This document shows, one piece after another, positions 54,642 to 64,000 of a DNA stretch of 64,000 nucleotides (within the stretch, counting starts at the first letter, position 1; each line of letters begins with the position of its first letter). The DNA lies in contig JAUIRK010000069.1 of NCBI GenBank assembly GCA_030549495.1, positions 620,001-684,000 of the forward strand. Reading direction: 5' to 3'. Below the pieces are notes generated by a model. That model ran no database searches and had not been told where the DNA came from. It worked only from the letters and a program-made list of their open reading frames with translations. The position numbers were made by a program, and so were the translations under genes. This DNA comes from Nectonema munidae. Lineage: Eukaryota > Nematomorpha > Nectonematoida > Nectonematidae.

Positions 54642-57600
54642 AAACACCACGTAATATATATAAGCTACTTTATCACCATAAATTTCTGAATCAACATTTT
54701 GTAATTATATATAATTTCTCAATAGAATATTTATAGCAATAGAAAATAATTAATAAATAATAAAATGGCTATTCACATTTTGAACTTTTTAGAAAATTAA
54801 ATATATTTATGGCGCAGTGAAAATATTTTTACTCGATATATATATTTTAATAAAAAAGCATAGCCACGTAATTTTAAAGATTAAGATTTAAGTTTAGATC
54901 AAGTTATTTTAGTTAAATTATAAAACATGCTATCATGATCTTTCGAGTTATAAAAGAATATTTGTTTAAGATATAAAAAATAATCTACCTAGTAAAATTA
55001 AAAATTTGTACATTTAAAATAAACAAAAATCATGGACATTTTTTAATTAGCATTAAATAAATTAATAAAAGTAGATTTGATTTGATTTCGGCCATTAATG
55101 ATACACTTATGAGCGAATGATTGGAAAGTTGGTTGAATGCTCTTAATTTTATTATGATAAAATACACAATGTAAATTAAATTAGATTTAAAAATTAAAAT
55201 GATACATAAAGTGTCTCAAGTTCATACATAACAAAGAATATAATAAAGATGATAAAATCTTATGTCTTCTATATTAAAGATGCTCTTAAAATTTTTAAAG
55301 ATTTTAAGTAGAAGAAGAACAATTTCGTTTAGAAAAATATCAAAAAAATGAAAAATCAACTCTTAGTTTTTATGACATTTATGGCTGAAAATTCAACAAC
55401 TAACTATTTAAATTTAAGTTTATAATTTCTATTAATAACTTTTTCGAAAATAAGCCCTATAGTCTAGAGATATTAGATCTTAGTATTTTATATGATAAAA
55501 ACATTTTTGAATATTTATTTTTATTTCAACGAGTTATCATCATAATTAATATTATTTATGAGATATATGAAAATTATAGATAATATAGAACTAAAATATT
55601 TTTGTAATTTTGTTTCTTTTAAGTTATTTTTTTATATACAATACAATAAGTTAAGATTTTTTTAGATAAATTTATTACTTCCCAATCATATGTAGTAAAA
55701 CCTACTTTAATGAACACCTCCATTAAACGACCATATGTCTATAGTGACAAGTTTTATATTAAACTTAATTAATCCTAATTTTGTTTATTTGAACTTGATT
55801 AAGCAACACCTGTTCTAATTGATCATTTTTGATAATTACCTTGAATTTCTATTAAACCCTGTAATATTTATTTTGATTATACATTGAAAAATTGTCTTGA
55901 GTTATTGAATAAAAGAAGAAGTAGGAAATTGTTGACGATTTTTGAATATTTTTTAATTTCTTCAATAATTAAATCTAAACTATCGGTTTGAGATGAATGA
56001 AGATACAACATCATAACTATTCGTTATATCATCTTCATGAATAAAATATTTTAATAGCTTATATTGTTTTTTCTACTATTAGTTTTTTTGATGAAAATAT
56101 AAATCACATGTGTAGTTTTTAAACATTCAAAATTCTAAAATTCAAAATTGAAACTCTAAAAATCATATTTGTTTAATTACAATTTCAAAAATTAGTTATT
56201 CCTTCCTTTCTTCGCTTTATAACTGCGCTTATGTGTGTTATTTTTTATCCATGAAAATATATGTTGAAGGCTTAATTTTATTATTTATAAAATTTGTTGG
56301 ACCTTATTAGAATATTATGTACAAAAAATTTGGCTGTTGGAAAAGGGAGGCATTTTTAGGTATTTTGTCTTTGAAAATAAATTTTATTTTTGCTTTGAAC
56401 ATGGCTGATGAATCACTCTCTATATCAGAACCAGAAAAAGTTTCCGTTCCAAAATTAGTGAAATTCTCTAATATAAAATAGCTTAGAGGTTATCGAATCC
56501 GTCTTTTCACAGAAAATTGCGGTTTTTCAAAGGTTGTTTTAATTGTAACATTAATTCTCAATAAAATTGTTTAGAAATAATTTAATATCTGTAAAATTGC
56601 TTCAAAGTTTTCTGTAAAAAATGAAAAAGTATGTAAAAAAATGAATGTGTTTTAAAATTATATTTTTAGGATTTTTAGATAAGTGGAAATTTCAAAAAAA
56701 TGGAAACTGAATAGCAATGTCAAATATTTTATAAACGTGTACGCATTTAGCTCAATTTATTTTGGCGTAAATTACCCAAATATTTTTCCTGTTGTATTCT
56801 CAAAAATTCTAAAAATATTTTAAAAACAAACATATTATTCAAATTATTTTAATTTAGTAATTTAGAAAAATAATTAAAGAAAATACATATTGTAATAAAA
56901 TCCAAAAAATTCAATATAACAAAATAAATTATTTTTGCGAAGTCTGATATTTATGTTAAAACATCTCTTATGAAGACAGTTTATAATGAGCAATTTAAAA
57001 GAAATTATAAATATATTAGGAATGAAAAAGTTAGCTAAGAAATAAAACCGGCAATCTGCCTCTTTATCATCTCCTATTTTCACGTAAATGAAAGTAATTC
57101 CTTTTATTCAATTCGTTAAAAAAATGAAAAATTTTTAACATTCAAATTATAAGGCACTTTAAAATTTTAAGCAATTTGATTTCCATAAAAATTTCATAAA
57201 ATCTACTCATAAAATTTAATACAATTATTTCAAAATTTTTTATAACTACGAATATTGTAGGTAAGGATCTTCTATACTGAGTATATATGTATTTTGTTTT
57301 TACGTTTTTTATTTTGAATTCGTAAAATAATTTCCGGTACCGTAGGAGTTTTTTTAATAATACATATAAGTTAAAAAAAAGTCTTTTTGCAAAAATATTG
57401 CCAATTATTCTTTGTTTCATCCTTGCCTTCTTTTTTATTGTTTTTTTATTTTTCTTATGTTTCTTGTCTTTTCCTCAATTTAATAACTTGCTCGTTATAT
57501 TTTCATTATTAAAATAATTAAATTTACACAAATATGAAAAAAACTAATTCGTAATATTTAATTGTTTATTTTAAGGAATAGTCTTGTGTTTTTTAATTAT

Positions 57601-57908
57601 GGTATTATATCTCTAATAAATTTTAATAAAAAAAAATTATCTATAATTTTTAAATTTATTTCGGGAAAAAGACACACCCAGAGAGACTATAATTCATTCG
57701 AACATTTTTTAAATTAGGTCTGAGTTCGAGTTCGCTATAAGAAAAAGCAATGAAGAGAGGTTGTGGAAGAATATTTATTTATGTATGTCGACAAAGAACT
57801 TCAATCTTTGCAAATGCCATAATATGACACGCAAAATATGGATATACTGGAAAAGAATTTATATGGGCAGGATTGCGTGCAATTGTCATGTATTAATCTG
57901 ATTAATGA
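54642..57908. other. AT-rich desert
   Basis: More than 3 kb of very AT-rich DNA with no supported exon. At 55693-55740 the run GTAAAACCTACTTTAATGAA followed by ACACCTCC and TTAAACGACC resembles a pogo/Tigger terminal repeat; a decayed mirror part may lie near 55790-55830. Open frames on the minus strand at 56874-57420 are Asn/Lys/Ile/Phe-rich and look non-coding. Confidence 0.5.
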
Positions 57909-57923
57909 TTCAGTATTTAACAC

Positions 57924-58268
57924 CTTCATTCAAATGCATTTCACCCACTTCACTTCCAAACACATTTTCTGCCTTGCAATAATATTTGCCCATGTGGCGA
58001 GAAGCGGCATTTTTGATGATAAGTATTCCTACAATGATTTCACTGGATTTTACTTTTTCCAAAACTTTGTAGTCAAGATTGTTGACAATTTTTTTGGCAT
58101 GAAAGTACCAAGTCAGCTTGGGAAGTGGGTCACCTTTCGCTACAAACACCAAAATTCCACTATCGCCAAAATTGAGTGCCACTGTGCTCTCTTTTGCGAA
58201 GGATATTTTTGGAGGATAATTCATCTTTACTATGACACTTCCTTTGGCTCCATTCCCAACGTTATTAC
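57924..58268 (-). CDS. Lachesin/DIP-like Ig protein, third Ig domain exon
   Basis: After TTTTTTAG the exon reads VGNGAKGSVIVKMNYPPKIS, then an Ig domain with GDPLPKLTW (core Trp) and SRHMGKYYCKAENVFGSEVG (second Cys, DxGxYxC-like). The first domain Cys is absent: the position reads F in ILVFVAKGD. The first two bases complete a Ser codon from the exon at 59664, joining ICVASNNVGNG. The frame stays open to TGA at 57910; a GAAG|GTGTTA donor at 57923 is possible, so this is either the C-terminus or there is one more exon. No GPI-type hydrophobic tail is seen. Confidence 0.85.
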
Positions 58269-59663
58269 CTAAAAAATGAACCATTCACAGAGAAGTGCTT
58301 CTAAAGTTTCACACATTCACATCAGTAATAAATCTAAGTAAATATGTTGGTTAAATTCTAATTGATTTTTTTACGATTTCTAATTTCTTTAATACAAACA
58401 TAGTATATAGGAGATATATTTTATAGCCGGACCTTTGACCAATCAGAACGACACCAATGTCTCAAGAAAGGAAATTCTTTGCTTTTAAAATTCCATTAAA
58501 AAAAAAGGAGACTATAAGTCTTAAAATTTCTGGTGCCCAATTAGCTAACTAGCAGTTTACCTAACGATAAAGAATTCAACTGTTATGAATATATATATTG
58601 ATAGAAATGAATAATTTTGTTATCTTAAAATTATATTATGGTTGTAAATTTTCACATTAAAAATCCTTAAAATCAGGCATGATAATAAACTAGGATAAAT
58701 AGAGGCTATAAATACAATATATAATTGTAGATAAAATGGCGCTGAGACTTCATAAATAAAAGTTGTAAAGAAAATAAATTGAAAACGTTGAGTAAATCAC
58801 AAAATACAAGCAATAATATTTCGGTCACTATGACCTTCTTCAGATATATTATATGACGTAAAATGAAAGCGTAGAGTGTCTTGCTTGACGAGTATGTACA
58901 ATCTAGTAGTTATACAATATATAATTATTAACAAAATTATTTTGCATTTATAACCTCTATTTTTTCTAGTTTATTTTTACGCCTGTTGAAGGATTTTTAA
59001 TCTAAAATTTGTAAGCATATTTTTATTTTAGGATATTTACTTTATCATGTTTAAACTTATTATTACTACCTGAAATGCTTCAGAATCATTAATTTCTGTT
59101 TTAGAGAGAACTTTTTTCAACTTTACCTTATAAAATTTTGTGCTGAATATTCCAATATATGTAATGGCTCATATGTATCGAAATTGTCATATTTTTGTAA
59201 CGAAATATTTAGTTGATTAAGCGAAAAAAAAACAAAAGTATCACTTAAAAATAAAACGAATACTTTTTGGAAAATTTTTTTTTTTTAAAAAAGCTTTTCA
59301 TATATAAATTGACTAGTTATTTTTTTAACAATTCAATTTTTAATTGTCAGCCAAACACCGAAACATCGATTTAGAAATAGTTTTTTTTCAAAACTTATCT
59401 TATACTTATCTTTTTCAATAAGTTTTTATATAAGTTAAAATGGATGGTTTTTAATTTATGGGACATTAATTTCCATTTGGGTCATGATTAAAAATTTTGT
59501 GGCTCTTATGGATCTCTAGAATATTCCAGTTTTATCTTGAGTTTAGGAAAATGTATTTAAACCATTCTGTAATTAAACAAGTCTACCATATGAAATGTCA
59601 AAATATTTTTTCAGGAAGTAATGTAATTTTTGTAAGATAGTATTTGGGAAGAAAGGATATTAC
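58269..59663 (-). other. Intron of Ig protein gene
   Basis: A 1.4 kb AT-rich intron between phase-matched exons. Nothing else recognised. Confidence 0.8.
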
Positions 59664-60001
59664 TTGCAACGCAAATATAAGGTCCTTTATACTTAAGGGT
59701 TGCGTTTTTGATGCACAAAACTTCTCCATTCGAGTAAGAACTGTTTCCATTGATGGGAATGAGTTTATCGTGGTGCCACGTTATCGTGGGTTGAGGCCAG
59801 CCGCTGGTCAAGCACTTCACACAGAAGTCCGAGAATTCTTTTATTTTGAAGTTGGGTGTTATGAAGCTGAGGCTGGGACTTTGCCTCACGCTCAAAGAAT
59901 TTACAGAGTTCACTGGCGGGAACGTCGTCACTTGACAAACGAAGGTTCCGGCATCTGCAGGGATCAGATTGTGCATTCTTAGTTCGTACACGTTCTTATG
60001 C
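59664..60001 (-). CDS. Lachesin/DIP-like Ig protein, Ig1 end and Ig2 exon
   Basis: 338 bases from a CATTTAG acceptor to a GTAATA donor. Reads HKNVYELRMHNLIPADAGTF, VCQVTTFPPVNSVNSLSVRQ, completing Ig domain 1 (DAGTFVCQV), then Ig domain 2 with FCVKCLTSGWPQPTITWHHD and YKGPYICVAS. This order and the CQV motif are typical of lachesin, DIP and IgLON proteins, cell-surface recognition molecules of the nervous system and epithelia. One leading base completes an Arg codon from 61683, and one trailing base joins 58268. Confidence 0.93.
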
Positions 60002-60436
60002 CTAAATGTGAAATGACAGTAGATAAGCAAATCAAGAAAATTTACATCTAGTTTCGTTAGATCTATAGTTCAGTGCTACAAGACTTTTTTTCATTGACGC
60101 TACACACATTTTCATTTCTGCATCTAAATCGGCGTCAAATTCAAGGTATGATGTAACGAAAGCAATATTTCACATACAAGAGACTTTTTCCGTCTGGTAT
60201 ATTGTGACTTGTCTCTCAAAAAATTGTTTTATTTCTTGTTACATTTTGGAGTAGTTAATGAGAATTAATTAATTATAATTTATTAAATTACTAATCTTCT
60301 GCTTTCTTTTTCATTGGAATTTTACATACTTAACGAAGAAAATTTTCATTTCTTGTGACACTAATCTCATACTGCTTTTCAATGGATTAAACAAACGCTT
60401 ACTTCTTTATGTAGAAGACAAGAATAAATTAGGAAG

Positions 60437-60651
60437 CCACATCAAACGTTATGATTTCAAATGGTCTTCCAAGGTCGTAGTAAGTCACATTTCATAATGA
60501 TTCGCTCTAAGGTAGGGGTACCGTGTGGTGTTTTCATCGAGAAGGCATAATTGCGCTGCTTGTATCGAACTATGAAGAAAGGAGACTTGATGCTAGATCG
60601 AACCCAAGACCTTGAGTTATCGAAACGCAGTATCTAACCAACCTTACTCAC
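60437..60651 (-). repeat. tRNA-derived SINE, copy C with 3' extension
   Basis: Inverted relative to the copy at 33771-33978 and matching it end to end: head GTGAGTAAGGTTGGTTAGAT, box B GGTTCGATC, body, and the 3' part ending in GTTTGATGTGG. It lies in the intron of the Ig protein gene in the same orientation as the gene. Confidence 0.8.
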
Positions 60652-60702
60652 TCCCCATATGGTATTTCCAGTGTGGACCTTTTATTAAGACATATTAAGA
60701 CT

Positions 60703-60873
60703 TTTCTGACGCACAATGCTTATGAAGCATTGCTATAGAGCACAATTTATAACGTTTACGACGACTATAATTGGTTGAAGAATTGGGACCCTGAAGCATT
60801 TAATATTAATGAAGGACACGCGTGGATCCAGAAACTCAAATTGTTTGGCGAAAAAAAATATGATATACTATAA
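60703..60873 (+). pseudogene. MGAT2-like glycosyltransferase fragment
   Basis: The plus strand reads FLTHNAYEALL, a TAG, then STIYNVYDDYNWLKNWD followed by PEAFNINEGHAWIQKLK and a TAA. NAY-x-L and YDDYNW are the signature of alpha-1,6-mannosyl-glycoprotein 2-beta-GlcNAc transferase II, the Golgi enzyme that adds the second GlcNAc to N-glycans (human: LTRNAYQKLIE...TYDDYNWDW). An in-frame stop and the short length point to a pseudogene fragment, and downstream similarity fades after YDDYNW. It lies antisense in an intron of the Ig protein, 50 bases from a SINE. Confidence 0.6.
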
Positions 60874-61682
60874 CTTCATTTGTGTATACAGTTGCGTATT
60901 TAAGCCGCCATTTGATTGCCCCATGCAATTCTTCTCAAAGAGTAGTTAATAGTTTGTTCATATATTTTTTGATAAGCAATATGATTTGTTTTGAAAATAA
61001 GATCCCCCTAAAATTTTTGTCTATTGTTAATTTTTTCTAAATTCGACAAGGTATGTATATTTTCACATTCATTGCAAAAAATATAAATATTTCTCCTTTT
61101 TCAAATTAATTATACCGTTCAGGGACTTAATTTGCAGTACTTTTAGGCTCACTATTCTTGGATGATCCACGCATGATAATGGATACGTAGTCATCCATAC
61201 TCTTCTCGCTCTCTCTCCTAAGAAACCAAAATTCTACCTCATTTCTTACTTAAGTTTTCAATCAAGTTTTTTTCTGGTTAAAATGTATTTTTGAAAAATA
61301 TACGTTTATTCAAAAGTTTTATATTGCGATGATATAGACCTCGGTTGAAATGTTGAAATGTTTTTCTCAAGCAAATAATATTTGCTATAACTACTATTTT
61401 ACAGTGGCGTGCATTGAATCTTTAGCTAAGAAAAGCTTTGGAATGTTATGTTTTAAAAATTTTAATGTCCACGTCTAAAGATAAAGATATGATCGCACGC
61501 TGATTTCGGAATCGAACTGAAGTTCTTAGAGTGTTCAAGTGTCTAGCGAAACATATGCCCTAAAAATCCGTACTACCCAGCATGGAAGAATGCGGATTCT
61601 ATTGCTGACGATTTTATTTACAGTTAAGACTAAGTTTTATACAAATGATCAAAATTTGGAAAAAAATAAGTAAAAATTATAC

Positions 61683-61850
61683 CGATCATTCAGACAGAAG
61701 AATCTTGGAATTTTTGTGACTTGATCTGAGCCGATGCATAGGATGGTGTATGGCAGTTTTATCCAAGCAACCGTTGCACTCCCGATATCCTTCACTGTAC
61801 AAGAAAATGTGTTGTCATCTCCTGCATTAAAGATTCCGCCTCCACCGATC
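61683..61850 (-). CDS. Lachesin/DIP-like Ig protein, Ig1 exon
   Basis: 168 bases from a GTTTTCAG acceptor to a GTATAA donor. Reads GGGGIFNAGDDNTFSCTVKD, IGSATVAWIKLPYTILCIGS and DQVTKIPRFFCLNDR, the first half of Ig domain 1: the first Cys, the core Trp in VAW, and the TIL-x3-x-VT pattern typical of lachesin and DIP proteins. The last two bases join G at 60001 to give Arg. Two extra Cys (in ILCIG and FFCLND) are unusual. The signal-peptide exon lies further upstream and was not found in the window. Confidence 0.9.
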
Positions 61851-62487
61851 CTGAAAACTCAACTTCCGTGTTTAAAGAAAAGGCAATCATTTAGTCATTT
61901 AGCTGAGTTACCATGAAACAAGGAATGAAATAAATTAATACGCAACAAAACTTTTATTTAATAAAAAAAGAAGGAAAAGTCTTTTAAAGATCAATTTTCG
62001 ATCACCATGATCATCATCAGATCATCATACCGTTGGCAAAATATCCACAAAAAATAAGGCAAGTATATACAGAGATATTTCAACAATCAAAACACTTGCG
62101 TAATTGAAGAATCTTTGAAAGATCTATTTCGTTTACCCCATCTATAAAAACTAAAGCACTGATTAAATTACAAGTAATCCAGTGGTAAATACCAACTCTT
62201 TAACTTAACTAATTATATTAGTAGTGATGGGGGGTGGACGTAGTGTAGATTTTTTTCGCATGGCATACGGCTAAATATTTGTTTTATACGGCAGAAACCG
62301 TTATTATAATTGTGCGAGTGACATTGTTTGAGCATTGTTTCTCGATTACAAATTTCGAGGTGTGTAACAATTTATAAGCTAAAATTTATTTTCAATTAGA
62401 CTTTATCTGGATAATGCGCTTTCTACTTTATCATCTTTCGGCCAATAGAAATCGAGCGCACTTCACTTTGAGTAATTGTATATAATC

Positions 62488-62535
62488 TATATTATAATAG
62501 GCTATTATAGCATCTGTCTGCGTGCTTGCGTAAAT
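62488..62535 (+). repeat. Possible Helitron 5' end
   Basis: TCTATATTATAATAG followed by GCTATTATAGCATCTGTCTG and CGTGCTTGCG. The same 15-mer starts the stretch at 20929. The TATA-rich start followed by CTGTCTG is typical of animal Helitron 5' ends, but the 3' end was not found. Confidence 0.3.
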
Positions 62536-62744
62536 TTCTTTAAAGAAAAATGATCTTGCCTTCTGAATATTTTGGTTCACAAACTGGATATTAAAGCCGG
62601 TAAAGCGAGCTTCCACTTTTATTTCAGATGTTATGAGAAGAAAATTCGAAACAAAGATTACAACTTTTTTTAGCTTAGCTATTAAATAATACTCCAGTTG
62701 AACTTTCAAGTGAAAAGCGTTAGCTTTTAATCAAATTAGAATGA

Positions 62745-62815
62745 TTTTGTTGGATTCAAACCCAAGATCTTGTGGTTTCGAAGTCAGGCGTCTAAAAACA
62801 CTACTCACGCCCAAG
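62745..62815 (-). repeat. SINE head fragment, variant
   Basis: On the minus strand: GGCGTGAGTAGTGTTTTTAG, then CACAAGATCTTGGGTTTGAA and TCC. It matches the tRNA-like head with a box B-like GGGTTTGAATCC; the body is missing or diverged. Confidence 0.5.
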
Positions 62816-62994
62816 GGGTGAACGTATACCAAAGCTACGGTGAAATCCATGAAAAATCCTCTTATGAAAGAATCCCCTAGGAAAACAAAAATCCTTTTAG
62901 GACTTTGGTGGCGAAAAATCTTAAAAATAACTCTTATAGTTTTCAATTTTATTTTTAAATGTGTGTCTTTATTTTCTTTTTTATGGTTATTTAA

Positions 62995-63099
62995 CACATT
63001 TACTACCAATGTTCCCAAAGGAAACTCAGATCAACTCTTGTTAAATATTGATTACAGAAGTCGCTTGTGTTCCTTTCGGCAACATTGGTACTAAATGGA
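62995..63099. mobile_element. piggyBac-like MITE
   Basis: A 105 bp unit flanked by TTAA (62991-62994, 63100-63103). The left end CACATTTACTACCAATG and right end inverse TCCATTTAGTACCAATG form good inverted repeats. It shares GTTCCCAAAGGAAA-type sequence with the copy at 54086 and, inverted, with 20391. Confidence 0.82.
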
Positions 63100-64000
63100 T
63101 TAATGCTTTAATTTAATAACTTCATCTTCATCATAGCTCAACTAAATAAGAAACTAATTAATAAACGATAGATGTAGCCAAAGTGTCGTAGCAGCGCTCC
63201 CTTTGAGAAAGCTTTTTTGGATGTCTGAAAAAGTCGTATGTATGAAAAGCAAATAAATCTGGATGTATAGTTGATTTAGAAACAGTTTATTGTAATTACA
63301 CTTTTTTTGTCACCATCACAGTAAAAGCTGAACCCGTCTCTGCCATTTAAGAAACTGTCACTCTAACTAAGAGTATAAATTTTGAAAAAATGAAATTTAT
63401 TCAAAAAGTTTTTCCTTATAGAGCTTTGTTTCCTTTTTTGCATTCCTCAGTGAATATATATATAATGATGAAATAGTGAATATAAAAATAACATCTTACG
63501 ACACAACTTTTGCTTCATGGAAATAATTTTTGTGTAGCGCTTCTTCACAACCTGACGTCGACCAAAGATTCGATTGGATGCAGACAAAAATGAATACCCT
63601 CCATGCATTTGGGCCTATATCCAAAATAATATTATTCTTATCCTACACATACTTGAAACAGTTGCGAAATATGATCTTTGTGATTCATACCCAAGCATAT
63701 AAATTTTACAAAGTCTTCCACTACTCCAGGCTTTCCCAAAACTTTTCAGAAAAAGGAATTTTATTTGGTTCATAAATATTTTGGAGAACTTTTGATTCTA
63801 TAATATACATATGTGTAACCAAAATTAATATTTATTTTTTCCATAATTATTCTTGATCTTAATATTCTATAAGCTATGCATTCCTGAGTGTGTGTAAGGT
63901 AAAAGGACAATTCCATATCTTTAATATAGCAATCAACATTAGTTGGCAAATATTTTTTAAAAGTTATTATTAACCCTGAACTTTTTACTGAACTCCAAAA

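Larger units (their letters stand above)
60002..61682 (-). other. Intron of Ig protein gene
   Basis: A 1.7 kb intron between phase-matched exons. It contains a SINE copy (60437-60651) and an MGAT2-like broken fragment (60703-60873) on the opposite strand. Confidence 0.85.
61851..64000. other. Upstream flank of Ig gene, repeats
   Basis: No signal-peptide exon was recognised. It holds a possible Helitron end (62488), a SINE head fragment (62745-62815) and a piggyBac-like MITE (62995-63099). A plus-strand frame at 63530-63775 looks fairly balanced but cannot be assigned. Confidence 0.4.

Noticed and set aside
56874-57420. Two minus-strand frames of 69 and 92 codons
   Set aside because: Asn/Lys/Ile/Phe-rich frames typical of random AT-rich DNA.
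57838-58272. 144-codon plus-strand frame opposite the Ig3 exon
   Set aside because: Shadow of the minus-strand Ig domain.
59644-59982. 112-codon plus-strand frame opposite the Ig2 exon
   Set aside because: The minus strand shows clear Ig motifs with matching splice phases, so the plus frame is a shadow.
63530-63775. 81-codon plus-strand frame
   Set aside because: Composition is fairly balanced at first, but no start context, splice site or family could be supported.

Overview
The window is nuclear DNA of an animal, most likely an arthropod (a crustacean or chelicerate is a guess). It is strongly AT-rich, its genes have GT-AG introns, and it carries many transposon copies. Host genes here are split into small exons, and several exons were found only by reading through splice sites.

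Recognisable host genes are: (1) the last three coding exons of an SLC41-type Mg2+ transporter, plus strand, 3979-9843, with a 5 kb intron holding a dead piggyBac copy and a CA microsatellite of about 186 units; (2) an intronless, secreted, cysteine-rich multi-EB-module protein, minus strand, 16378-19158; (3) four exons of a TM2D3/almondex-type membrane protein, minus strand, 53659-47725; (4) three exons of a lachesin/DIP-like immunoglobulin cell-adhesion protein, minus strand, 61850-57924; its intron holds a broken MGAT2-like fragment. Four further exon-like stretches (21972-22139, 26860-26990 and 36058-36300 on minus, 49739-49832 on plus) have open frames and splice signals but no family that I recognise.

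The rest is a transposon landscape. hAT is the richest group: a 4.0 kb element at 41309-45341, a 2.9 kb composite at 10440-13387, and seven short non-autonomous copies, most with 8 bp target duplications. Others are two piggyBac remnants, a family of short TTAA-flanked piggyBac-like MITEs, a Tigger/pogo element (24181-26856), a Tc1-like element (34579-35585), an RTE-type LINE (about 30186-33520) and tRNA-derived SINEs. Two broken LTR-retrotransposon fossils are present: gag-protease at 22531-23610, and RNase H-integrase around 40080-45660 split by the 4 kb hAT. Nesting is common: Tc1-type MITE in Tigger, piggyBac MITE in Tc1, and hAT and piggyBac MITEs inside a hAT inside a retroelement.

The host genes are not functionally linked in any way I can see; there is no operon or cluster logic. 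I found no tRNA or rRNA gene, no CRISPR array and no clearly new multi-gene system. The most unusual host gene is the EB-module protein, with its two similar cysteine-bounded domains of unknown type.
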